In this document: one piece after another, positions 50,133 through 62,124 of the stretch
Layout of the letters: each line of letters begins with the position of its first letter
Numbering within the stretch: the stretch's first letter is position 1
NCBI GenBank assembly: GCA_003956705.1
Contig: QZCP01000291.1
Span: forward strand, 1-64,000
Source: Brevipalpus yothersi
Taxonomy: Eukaryota; Arthropoda; Arachnida; Trombidiformes; Tenuipalpidae
DNA length: 64,000 nt
Direction of reading: 5' to 3'
Made by a program: the position numbers and the translations under genes
The notes under the pieces: model-generated
Database searches by the model: none
Seen by the model: only the letters and a program-made list of their open reading frames with translations
What the model was told of the DNA's origin: nothing

Positions 50133-51786
50133 CTATACAATGGGAAAAAAAGAGGACATGAGAAAAAATAGACATTAATAGAGATGATAATATTATTAAC
50201 GGCCAAATGTTGATCAACTTTTACGGTTCTCTCTATCTCATTCAATTCACTGTCTCATGTGAAGAACATAAGCGATAATGATGAACATAAATCATGAGAG
50301 TTAATCAAAATGATTATGTAGATTATTAGATTCAGAGTGGTATAGTTCATTCAAATTCTCAATACATTAGGATGGGTCTACTGATGCTTGGCTATAAAAT
50401 ATGGCAAGAGAAAGAGAAGATGAATAAAATTAGGCAAGATATTTTTGATGAAAAAAATGATACAAATACAAATGCTGGCTGGAAACAAAAATAATTTTTA
50501 TTTGTCTCGCAGTCAAAAATTTGGATGAGATGGAAAGAGAGAGAAAGAGAGACGAATAACAAGCGGAATCTATATCGCTATGGATCATCAGCGAATTGAA
50601 ATAATTCATTTGCATAGATTGATTATTCGAGGTGAATGTGTAGCCATCAGTGTTCCCTTTCAATCGAAGCGTGTTCTTGAATGGCTCATTTTGTAGGGCG
50701 AATATTCCATCATGCAATGTATAAGTCTTAGGAAATTTGAAAATTGAGATCGATATGATGGAGAAAGTTTTGATGGCGGGAAATGATCTGTCAACCCATA
50801 AGTTGAATGATACAGAAGAGAGAAGCTTATTTACAATTCAAAAGTCAACCCATCTGATCATTCAACTTGAAAACGATATTTGTCATCTGGTTAGAGATTG
50901 AATCGCTTTACACAATTAGCCTGAGGACATTTGATGAGACAAATTATTCTAATTCAAGAGAATCTTGTTCCTAAAGAGTTACAATTTCTTCAATGTGAAT
51001 CTCTTTCGAGAGATATATCGCGCTCTACGACTTTATGATCAAAATTGGAACACATAAAACTTGACCAATTCAGATTCAGATGAATTTCCATTCTCAAAAG
51101 ACAGATAAGAATCGAAAAATGTACAAGTTCTGATCAGAATTCTTATTTAGCTCTCTTCCTTTCTGACTGTTCCAATTAAGCACTGAATTCGGAGCAATTA
51201 TTTTTCAGAAGATGGAAACTTATCTTCTTTCCCAAACAGTAAAAATAAAAAATCGAAGAATCATTATGCTCAATCATTGTATTTTGAAGTGCTTTTGTTG
51301 AAATTCAAGATGAATTTCCATACCATTAAAATTAGAAAAATGAATTCTATACCCAATAAAATGAATAATTAGTGGTTCAAAGGTTCGATGATAATAGTAA
51401 CAGTATCTTCATCCAGCAAAAAAACAATCACATGAAAATGAGTCGAAAGACCTATCAAATTCAACTGTATGTTGAAATACATGTAGCATTTGATATCAAT
51501 ATGATTACCAGCTAACTCTTGATTTTACTGAAGCTTCATAAACTCATTTTACTGAGGCTCAAAATCAACGATCAACTCTGATCAAAAATTTTTGAGGTGG
51601 AAAAAATCTTCCGATGTGACCATTCCCATCCAACTAACGACACACAATCTTGTGATGTAATAATAGTTATCATCACGCACCTAACACTGTATCCATGGGC
51701 TCTCGGTAAAGCTGATGTCAATCAAAATATCAACATCTATGACTATGATTCTCCTGCCTATTTAGTATCACATCTATCATTAGATG
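50133..51786. other. interval between EFA6 exons and the protease gene
   Basis: AT-rich; I could not recognise a Sec7 exon or any other gene. It contains the left copy of the repeat that flanks the protease (50,864-51,200). Confidence 0.5.
50864..51200. repeat. diverged direct repeat, left copy
   Basis: It shares ordered blocks with 53,395-53,745: ACGATATTTGTCA, GGTTAGAGATTGAA, CACAATTAGCC, AATTGGAACACAT, CATTCTCAAA and AATTAAGCA. The copies are diverged with indels but collinear. Confidence 0.7.
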
Positions 51787-51796
51787 GTTATCAGTC
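51787..51796 (+). promoter_or_regulatory. arthropod-type initiator (TCAGT) of the protease gene
   Basis: TTATCAGTCT lies about 45 bp upstream of the ATG and matches the arthropod initiator TCAGT. A weak TATA-like TATTTAG lies near 51,759. Confidence 0.4.
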
Positions 51797-51835
51797 TTGC
51801 ATTTTGCATCTTTGTGTAAGGACGAAGTAAGGAAA

Positions 51836-52820
51836 ATGTTCAAATATCTCATCACTTTGTGTGTCCTTTTTGGAGCCACTTTGGCCCAAGAGAATTGTGG
51901 TGAGTTGAAAATATTTACGAATTCTGTTTCTAAAATGTCCTGAAAGCTGATCAACATTTTTAATTAAATTTTCAAGAATGTGGAATCTCAAAAGTACGAG
52001 AAGAACGTGAAACTTTTCCGGATGCATCCCGCTTTACTAAGCATAAGTTCCCATGGCTCATGAGAATTGAGTAAGATTGCTGATCAATTGCTAATTAATG
52101 AAACTCATAAAGTTCTGAACACATCTGATCATTTCTTTGTTTCCCATACACAGCGCTAAGTATGAGCTGAATAACGGTACCAAAGGAGCTTTCAATTGTC
52201 ATGGTGTCTTAATTGATCGCAACAGTGTTCTAACATCAACTGAGTGTAGGCCTCAGGCTTTGAATAAAGAGATTAAAGAGGTTAATTACAAGTTGCATAT
52301 TGACAACCACAAAATTCATCGAATTTCCGTTTTCCATCGACCAAAGAAAGTGAAAGTAACCAATCTAGCCGAAAATACGAAAGATCATTTTCTAATTCTC
52401 AAGTTGGAAAAAGATGTTAAAAAGGTATCACCAATTTGCATACCATCAGAGGAAAGAGAGGGAAGAAGTACTAAGAAACGAAAGTATATCACCGCTGGAT
52501 GGATCTATCATGCTGACAAGAATAAAATGAGCCATGAGCCAAGAATGGCTGATCTACAATTCGAAAAACGCAAGGATGATAGAATTTTAACGGTTGCCTT
52601 TGGAACTGACTATTTTAGCAATATGCAATTGGAAAGTTTCGAAATGGGTCAGCCTATCATGTATAAGGAGGATGACAGATGGTTCCTACACTCAATTTTC
52701 ACCCAAAATTCGAAGAGTGAATACAAGTCTATTGACAAGCAAGCCATTGCAAGTTCTTTATCATCTCCAGTCTATGATTTGGCATTCCGTGATATTGCTC
52801 CCAATACTTGCAAATTGTAA
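51836..52820 (+). CDS. secreted inactive S1 (trypsin-like) protease homologue
   Basis: Exons 51836-51899, 51977-52070 and 52154-52820 encode 274 aa; the introns are phases 1 and 2. A signal peptide (MFKYLITLCVLFGATLAQ) is followed by ECGISK and a chymotrypsin-fold body. Landmarks align, but the active site is lost: FNCHGVLIDRNSVLTSTEC replaces the usual LTAAHC, so His57 is Glu83; Asp102 remains (KDHFLILKL, Asp130); and the GDSGGP motif is FEMGQP, so Ser195 is Met217. The usual IVGG activation site is also absent. It cannot be a serine protease. Such pseudoproteases in arthropods (clip-domain homologues, scabies-mite inactivated paralogues) act as binding or decoy proteins; that role here is inference. 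AATAAA at 52,853 ends the gene. Confidence 0.85.
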
Positions 52821-52852
52821 GAACTGTTAACACAATATTTCAAAATTGTGAG

Positions 52853-52858
52853 AATAAA
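52853..52858 (+). terminator. poly(A) signal of the protease-homologue gene
   Basis: AATAAAATAAAA starts 33 bp beyond the stop codon. Confidence 0.6.
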
Positions 52859-53394
52859 ATAAAAAGCATTTTCAATTTGCATATATCTGTGTTTAAATTG
52901 AATCTGATGAGTAGTGTTCATGAGTTTTCCATGTGCCACATCAACGGCATGACGAAAACGGACACGTCTCAGAAGTCTATATACTATCTAAGGCATATGG
53001 CTCAAGACGAATATTGTGGTTCTAATCGCTCTTAATTCGACATAATCGTGACACACACACACACACCATCTCCATCTGAATAGAGATCCATCACAAAAAA
53101 TATATGTATTTGATTTATGAGACGTTAATTTTGATAGCTATATTATCAGACAGTTAATCAACGGCATTAAAAATTGATAGTTTCAACTTGCACTTGATGT
53201 GAGTGCATTGGAAAAAGTTTACCAGGTGAACAACATCACCACCTATCACTATAAGCGGAGGCCCTGAATAAATGATGGGAAAATTTGTGATCGATGTTGA
53301 AAAGAAAAAATTTTTTGTCAGAAAAATGGAGAAAAACGATCTGTCAATAAGTGCTGTATTGCTTATTTGGAATTCAGGACCTTATTTGACTCCA

Positions 53395-53745
53395 CATTGA
53401 ACTTCAAAACGATATTTGTCACCTGGTTAGAGATTGAAATTGCTTTGCACAATTAGCCCGAGGGTATCGAGAGAAAACTATTTCAATTTGAAAGAATATG
53501 GATTCCCGGAAAATTGTATCAGACTCCTTTCCTTTTGGGCTCCAATCCATCCTACTTATGTGACTTTGTGACCGCAAATTGGAACACATTTCGGCTAGAC
53601 CAATTTGGTTGATGAATTCTCATGAATTTCTCATTCTCAAAGGAAAGATAATAATCAAGAAAGTATTCAACTTTTGATCATCATTCTCATTTACTTTCGG
53701 CTTTTTGGGATTGCTCTAATTAAGCATTGAATTTATAGCAAAATT
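53395..53745. repeat. diverged direct repeat, right copy, runs into the gap
   Basis: Collinear with 50,864-51,200. The repeat is followed within about 10 bp by the run of N. Confidence 0.7.
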
Positions 53746-53755
53746 AGGAGAGCAC

Positions 53756-54013
53756 NNNNNNNNNNNNNNNNNNNNNNNNNNNNNNNNNNNNNNNNNNNNN
53801 NNNNNNNNNNNNNNNNNNNNNNNNNNNNNNNNNNNNNNNNNNNNNNNNNNNNNNNNNNNNNNNNNNNNNNNNNNNNNNNNNNNNNNNNNNNNNNNNNNNN
53901 NNNNNNNNNNNNNNNNNNNNNNNNNNNNNNNNNNNNNNNNNNNNNNNNNNNNNNNNNNNNNNNNNNNNNNNNNNNNNNNNNNNNNNNNNNNNNNNNNNNN
54001 NNNNNNNNNNNNN
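53756..54013. other. assembly gap (258 N)
   Basis: A run of 258 undetermined bases. Any frame reading across it is meaningless. Confidence 1.
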
Positions 54014-55326
54014 TCAGTGATTATATACATGAAGCATTTCGAAAACCGCATATGATACATCTAATGGGAGATCATCATCATTGTTTTGAATTCTCTTTCC
54101 ATTCAAACCGATGAATGATGATGAAAATGAATAGAAACATTCAGATATCTATATATTAGGGATGGACAAGCTAACTTAAGACCAGATGAGATAAAAAAAT
54201 TCAATAGTGAAGGCAAAAATTAAGGGGAAAAATAGCAGCATAGTTACAATCACGGAAGTGGGCACAATAAATGGAAGATTCACTAAAATTTTTGTATATA
54301 TTTAAGAAGAAGAAGTATAGAGGGACATATACTGAGCACTAAGAGAGAGATTCATTTTTTGTTCGTATTCTCAAGCTATTGAAATGAAAAATAAAATATC
54401 TCTCAGAAGGCGTTTTTATACATGGCTAGAGCAAAATAACTCGATTTGAATTTTTAAGGTGTTTGAAATGACATACATGTATGAATATTTTTTCATCGTA
54501 TATATACTTGTTCAAGAAAAAACTAATCATCATTCATAAGAGGCAGAAAATTTTTTCCTCTTCACTCTACCTCTATCTGTCTTTCTACCTTTTCCATGAA
54601 ATGATGGTATTGGCAAACTATTCATAAGAAGCGTAATAGAATGCCGAAAATGTAGATGGGCACATTTACTACAATGTTTGTACACTTTTTCCTTGACATC
54701 TCCTCAAATATCTTCTCTTTTGGTATTCATTTTTACCTCAAGCAGTATACATCAACAGTATGTGTATGTGTGTGTCTGTATATGTTGAGAGAAAAATGAT
54801 GCAAAAAACTGTGACAGTTGAGTAACAATGTTGTGTGTACAATTTGACAGGATAAAGTTCAAAGCAAAATGAGCTCAAGTCCTTCCGGAATTGTAAAATG
54901 CATCAGACAATCTACTTTTTTCTCTCCCCAGGTAAGATGAGCTAAAAGGATAGTCAGCAGTATTCTCGTGGATACCTTATATATCAGAGGAATTATTTTT
55001 CTAGTTCGATTTCGGTTTATGGTAAAAGAATCAGAGCTTTCTCTCTGCAGAAGCTCTCTCTCTCTCTCAGCAAAAATAGTTGAAGTAGGAGAGGATGAAA
55101 TGAAGAAAAATAGGAAAAAAAACACTAGAAGATGAAACAAAATATGTCAAATGTTGGGAATAAAAGTGAAAAGAGTTGAATGAGCTGAGGTTGACTTATG
55201 ACAGCAGCTTGTCACAAATAATGGAGAACTATTCCAAGGTATACTACTTCAGTATCAAAATTCCACAGAACTTTCGATTTCTCTTTCCAGTGAAAAGTGA
55301 AAAAGTAATTTTGTCTAACACATCAC

Positions 55327-55330
<4 letters not shown>

Positions 55331-55381
<51 letters not shown>
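55331..55381. repeat. (CT)n microsatellite, about 50 bp
   Basis: A pure CT run. Confidence 0.96.
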
Positions 55382-55383
<2 letters not shown>

Positions 55384-57591
55384 ACAAACAAACTCTATGG
55401 AAGCATGATGAAAAAAAGAGGGCTTGAAATAAATGAAACAAATCAATATGTCTGTCAAATGATTAATCTGTCTGTGGAATGCTTTAAACTGTACAATAGT
55501 CGATAGAGAAACGAATGAGAACATACACCACATAGACTGATATGGTTTGAAAGTAAAAAATCGAAAGATAATATTGGAAAAAGAGAGAGAAGAGGATAGG
55601 AAGAGAGACATAATGGTAAGAATCATGGTTAAATGATGTTTTACCGCCCAATAACCGAGATGGTAAAGATCGATGAATGGCACTAATGATGAAGGTTGAC
55701 TGACCCGAGGTAACACAAATTTAAGCGTTTCACATATTCATACTCACAGACATATACACTCATATACACACACATACATACTCAGCAGCCACCACCTTTC
55801 GATCTCTATCCTCAATCACCCCCTGTCATCATGGAAAAGAATATATATCATCTCTTCCTCCCTTCAACATGGAAGCCCTTTTTTATCATCAGCTATGTGT
55901 GTGCCTATTATCATGATTGAACGTATGATGATGATGAAAAGGAAAAAGAAATAAAAAGAAAAGTATCGAGTATCAAGTATCATCTCAACTCACCATCAAA
56001 ATTGGCCAAAATAAAAGGGATGACATAACAAACCCATACACATAACACATACACATTCATACTGCTGAATATAACGGTAAGCTTGCTTATTTGAACCGTT
56101 GAATAGCGGTTCTCGATAGCAATAATATTAATATATATATAACTGTATATAAAATAAAATAACTGTGTCATGTATGGGTCATGATTAGTGAGGCAACAAA
56201 TACTCTATCACCACTTGCTTATTCACTTTATTCTTCTTCTTCTTTTCCGAAAATGCTTAATACTTTATCAGTCTCTCTCTCTCTACTTCCGATTCAGCAA
56301 AATGATAATTTGCTGGACTTTCATCTCATTTGACATAATGCAATCAGATCAGCGCAATAAAGACTTTCTCCCAAACAGCAGATGCAATGTCTAGATGTAT
56401 ATATAAATGAGAAGAGAGAGAAAATCCTTATGACATTCAACATCCATCTATTGGCCAGTACAATATCGATGAATGGTCCAAGTGAGGCTTATTGGCTCAA
56501 CATTTTTCTGTTTACTATGAATAAGTATCATCATCATGATGATAATCCATGGATATCACACACAAAATGTGGTTGACTTTTCCATACACACATGGAGCGT
56601 AAGTTATTCAGATAAACACATCTACACATATGCACACATGCACATCCATGAATCTATTGGATAAATTGAAAAGAGCTCAATATAAAATAGATAGAGCTTA
56701 TTTATTCCGGAAAATCGGCTACTTTCTGGGGTCAATGTTTGCATCATGGCCAATGTTCACTTGACCATCACTTCTCTTGTTCATTGCTAAATTGCTGTTT
56801 TGCTCTGTCGATCTTCACTTAGACCAACTATTCTGATAATTTGAGACTATATTTTGAATTAAAAATGTATGTGAAAGAGTGAGAGAGAGGACAGCAACAA
56901 CAATAATAAGAACAGTAGCAGCGAAAAGGATTGAAAAGTAATCACAATACATAATAACAATTGTGCGACAAAATGCGGAAATAATATCACAATTGTCTAG
57001 TAGGAAATGGGTCCAGGATGTGAAAAAAGCGGAAGAGATGCGGAATATTGAATAATAGCAAAAAGAAAGAAGAAAAAATAGAGAAAGAAAATATTGATTG
57101 AAAATACGAACAGGAAAACATTGATTCACTCTTCTCTGATCACACAGATCTACTCATAGAGCAAAAGATTAACGTTAATTGTCAAGCTAGAGAGCAGGTA
57201 AAGGTAAGACAAACTGAAGCATAGTGTATAATTAATGGGAACTCTTTTGAATTCAAACTGCAAGTGTAAATGAGCTGAAAGCAAGAAAAAATGATACAAG
57301 TGTTCAATTAATGGCAAAAGTTTCTGTATCAATTCAGCGTCCGTTAATGTTAAAAGTCTGAAAATAATGGCTCATTTACATGGAAAAAGGCGAACAGTGT
57401 CAATATCCTTTATCCTTCATTCTATTCCATTATGTTTGATCGTAGAGTGTGTAAACGAAATAGAAAATCGAAGAGCAACGAAAACGGATCAATAATCTAC
57501 ATGTGGAGCCTTTCAGGCTTCTTTACATGAGCACACAAAATCAACCCCTCAACCCCTTCCTTCCCACCTTTATTTCCATAGACACATACAG

Positions 57592-57623
<32 letters not shown>

Positions 57624-58265
57624 GGATGCCCATGTTGAATACTTCTTGATCACTTTGGGTGCCCATCCGTTTGTAGTATTTATCTGAAATCCTAGAATTA
57701 ATCAATATTTACATTGAAAAGAGGGTTATAGTTGAAAAGATTCTGAAGAGCTGTGAGAAAATATCTACTCTAAAATTAATTTCACGGATCACAAATACAT
57801 AGGTGCTTATCTTGGAAGCTTATTGTCTCCATCTGATGATAAAAACAATACATTTTGGAACAGAATTGTATTTTATTATCGCAAAAGTGAGATAATTGAA
57901 TTTAAAAGTGAGCTCATAGGAGTTGACATTCGTTAAGCTGGAGAAAGATGGTGAAAAGGCAATAGATTTTCATCAGCATCACCATGACTTGTGAACGAAA
58001 TGTTTTGCATACTGAGAAGAGAATTCTGATTGAATGATCATCATCACAAGAGAGCAAATGAAGATGCTGCTTTGGTGTAGGCATGAATGTGTACGAAAAA
58101 AGAACGACTCGAAACTAAATAGGCAGCTCAAGTATCGAATCTGTACTATTATGTGTATGTTAACAAGACTAATGAGATGAGTCTGTGTTTCCGCTGGAAA
58201 AATTTTTACCAGAAACAAGATAATGAAGATGTACAATTTATAACGTAATTTAGAATTATTTTTGC

Positions 58266-58415
<150 letters not shown>

Positions 58416-61400
58416 ATGAATGAAAACAGTGGAAAATTTATTGAATCAAATGAATTTGTCATCCGAAGGATGATGAAGATGAAAACAATTAAATGTTTCA
58501 ACATTTATGTTTGAAGAGGTGCAAAAAAGAATTTGATCTTTATACTTGTTTTAGCATTTGCCTCTCTCTTTCTCTCTCTTCCTTCCTCACTCTTATCACA
58601 TTCACATACAAACACACTCAAAATGACTCAAGGAATGTTCATGCAAATTTGGTGAAGATGAGATAAGAAATCTAAATCTAGCAAATTAAGGACTCAAAAA
58701 AAGATGTAATCAGCATTGGTGAGTGGGCCAGAATAAACACTTTAAATATTAACGTATTCAAGTAGGAAGATTGGAGAGGGGTTTTCTAGATATATGAAAA
58801 AGGAATGCCTATTCGGTGATCTGAGATCAAGCAGCAAAAAAAATGAGCTGAAAATAGGTGGCTTTATACTTGTTCAATCATGCAAACATGACACACACGC
58901 ATATAATTTTTTTTGCGCTTTCCGAAAAATTTTGCTTTCAAAATGAATAAATTTTTTCGCAAGGAAGATGGAAAAGATTCTGAGTTTGGATATGTTCAGA
59001 GAGAGAGAGAGAGAGAGAGAGACAGGAAAATTGTGAAGAATTTGCTTAGCCTTACTATACTTGCACACCATTCTCATGAACCAGGGAACATTATCAAAAG
59101 ATGGAAAAAAAGGAATACGAGTTCATACGATGTCTGATCAGATATACCCCTTTCAGGTGTGCTAAGTAAGCAAATAATATTCATGTTTTCTCTCTCTCTC
59201 TCAGTCTAAACTTGGAAGTATTTCTTCGAGCCAAGTCAATTTTCACTCAAAATTGTTCTGAAAAATGGCATTTTATGAAACGATATCATGAAAGACTGCA
59301 ATATTCTATACAAGAATATCCTCTCCACGTGGATGTGAAAGATCAATCTGATCAACTGATAAAATCGGAGGAGTGTTGACCATTTGACCTCATGGGATGA
59401 ACGTTGTAGAGATGGAATATCTATGTAATGGACATCTTAAAGTACATTGTTCGAAACAAGGATAAGCTCTCCTCGAAAGTCAATTCGGACATCGAACAAG
59501 AACCTTTCATTCGCAAACCTTACATTCTTTCTTTTGATGAGTAGAGTACAAATTGGACAGAGAGAAATGAGATTATCATTGGATTAAAGGCTCAGATCAC
59601 ACATCTTATCCTCAAAAAGGAGACTGCTCTAGAAAAATATCAAGATATTCCATGGACAGGACTTTCTAGACAATACACCACTTCCAATCAATTGAGCATC
59701 TCCAATCTCAGAGAAAAAAAATTCAACCAAATTAGTATGAGAACAAAGTAAGTTCAGTATGATTTGATATGTATTGAAAAGAAATGACCAGAAAAACGAA
59801 TCGATTGTTAAAGTGGACTCGAATTCGCGTTAATTCATTGTACAGTACAACACTTTCGATTGTGTATGGTTAAAGCGTTTGGAGTGTTTTTTTCTGCAAT
59901 CATGCCTATTTATTGATGGGTAAAGTTACGATAGACATTATGATTCCCCTTCGTGATATTTGTGCTTGTTTTTGTTATATAAGCATGAAGATGCAGACTG
60001 ATCGGAAATGTTTTCATGAGAAAAAAAATCAAAGAGAGAGAGAGAGAGAAGATTGAAAAGGTAGCTGAAACAAACGAATAGGTGAAATCAAGGTTAGAGA
60101 GAACAACATACTGAGAATGGTATCAAATAAGAGATGAAGAAAGGAGAGAAAAACAACGGGAAAAATTTTCAGGGTGTATTGATGATGTAAATTAGACACA
60201 CGAAGGACACGAATAGATGGAGAAATGATCATAATGGAAGCTGTGCCATTACATACAATAGTAGTAGTTGAAGTAGTAGTGGGATGATGATTTTCTTTCT
60301 TCTAAATTGTTGATATGAAAAAGAGTTGAGCATTTATGGTGGAATTTTTTTCTCTTTCGTTCTACCTATTTCAACATATGACTCAATGGTGAGTGCAAAA
60401 AAAGAGCGTGTAATAATCTTGATGAAAAGATAAAATATCCAATTGATTGGAAAATGATCATCGAAAAATTTTCTCTCTCTCTCGCAAATTGTTCTTGAAC
60501 TTGCTCAACATACAGAGTACATAAGCACATATTTCACTACTGTTTTACTTGATAGGTTCATCAAAATCATTCGAACCTTATAATTTCGAAAGAAAGAAAA
60601 AAAACGATTCGTGATAATCATGAGGTGATAATGAAGTGGGTAACAGAATGTGTTGAATGAAACATTAACCAAACGACCAGATGGAATAATATTCAGCACT
60701 CGAATATTTATTGAGAATAAAAGAAAAGCTCACAAGCTTCTACCGGAGTAGATTGAAGAATGTTTTCAGTATATATTCTTTCAAGATGAATTCTTGATAT
60801 AGAGTTTGATTGAGAAAAAGATTTGAGCATCCAGAATGAGGCAAGAAAGAGGAAGAATGAAAAATCAATGTGAAAGTAGCGGAAAGATTTCGTTTCACTC
60901 TTTTCAGAGAGACAAAATGTAATGTATTCTTTGAAGAGAATAGATATAAAAATAATCATCATCATGCAAGACTTCTGGTAATGATCTGGAAATATGGCAC
61001 AGAGTATGATCAGAGAGTATTATCTGTTTGTCCTGAACTTTGAAAGGCTGGTAGTCAAGTTACAAGTAGATCATTGAAAATAGATTTGAATTTCAAAAAA
61101 TTCCATTTCTCATGAGAGGCAACGATATACATTCTGCTGAGAAAAGTAGAAAGAGGACCATAAAAAGAAGATAACCTTTTTGACTTCATTTACTGATCAT
61201 TGAACACTTTCTATCATCAGCTTATCACATTTATCTCCATCTTTTCTATTCTTTTTGTTCATTCTTCAGCTTCCATACTCCTAATTTTTTCTGTCAAGAT
61301 TTGCATTGCATTCGCACAGTGTTTGTGAGTGATAGGCAGACACACACAATTTAGGTAACTGCCTGAAGGTAAAAAGTCAAATTCTTATGTGAGAAAAAGA

Positions 61401-62067
61401 AACTAAATTGATATAAAAATAAGAGTGTTAAAAAGTAAAAAGTAGTACACGATAGAGTTGAATTGATGAAGACTATAACGCAAAAGTCAAGAAGAAGCTT
61501 AGTGAATATTCGAACAAATCATTGACAAATGTCAAGAATATGAAACAGAGTGAGATAATCTGGATGATGTCTACACACAATAAGCATATAAGCAAGAGAA
61601 AGAGAGGATAAATGAAATCCATCATTATTGTAGAGATGGGAAGAGAAGGAAAAAGAGAGGATTAATGTCCAAACAAAATGTATGATGGCCATTTTGGTGA
61701 TCAATTATCCGCCTTGATTCAAGTCTTGCTACCGAAAAAAACACGATTGAGAGTAATTCCTTACAAATACAGAAAGATGAAAGAGAGAGAAAGATCGGGG
61801 TTGTTGAGAATAGCAAAATAGTCAATCCGACAAGTGTACTAGCATGATAAAGTAAGTTCAAGTTGACACAGCTAAAAATATAAAATGTGTGTGTGTGTGT
61901 GTGTGAGTATGTCTGTAAGGAGTATGTGTCTTAAAGTGAAGAAAAATGTTGACCCAGAATGTGTTCCTCAAATGTCACTAGATGTATAGTATGGAATCTG
62001 AATTTCCGTTGGATAAATAAAACAATCAAAGAGAAGTATGAATGGAAAGCAAAATATGTATGTATGT

Positions 62068-62068
62068 A

Positions 62069-62120
<52 letters not shown>
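62068..62120. repeat. (GA)n microsatellite, about 50 bp
   Basis: A GA run with one early AAAG break, preceded by TATG units. Confidence 0.96.

Positions 62121-62124
<4 letters not shown>

Noticed and set aside
50430..50717. Minus-strand open frame upstream of the EFA6 PH exon, considered as a Sec7 exon
   Set aside because: Its residues do not match any Sec7 block, and no proper phase-2 donor is present for joining to the acceptor at 50,132.
53716..54060. Open frame spanning the gap
   Set aside because: It consists almost entirely of undetermined bases.
55640..55716. Minus-strand segment with ordinary composition (SLVPFIDLYHLGYWA) before a GTAAAA
   Set aside because: No convincing acceptor, and it matches no part of EFA6 or another family I know; left as unannotated.
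55980..56072. Minus-strand exon-like segment ending GATG/GTGAGT with a hydrophobic translation
   Set aside because: Most of it is TATGTG-type simple sequence that codes for hydrophobic residues by chance; one good donor is not enough.
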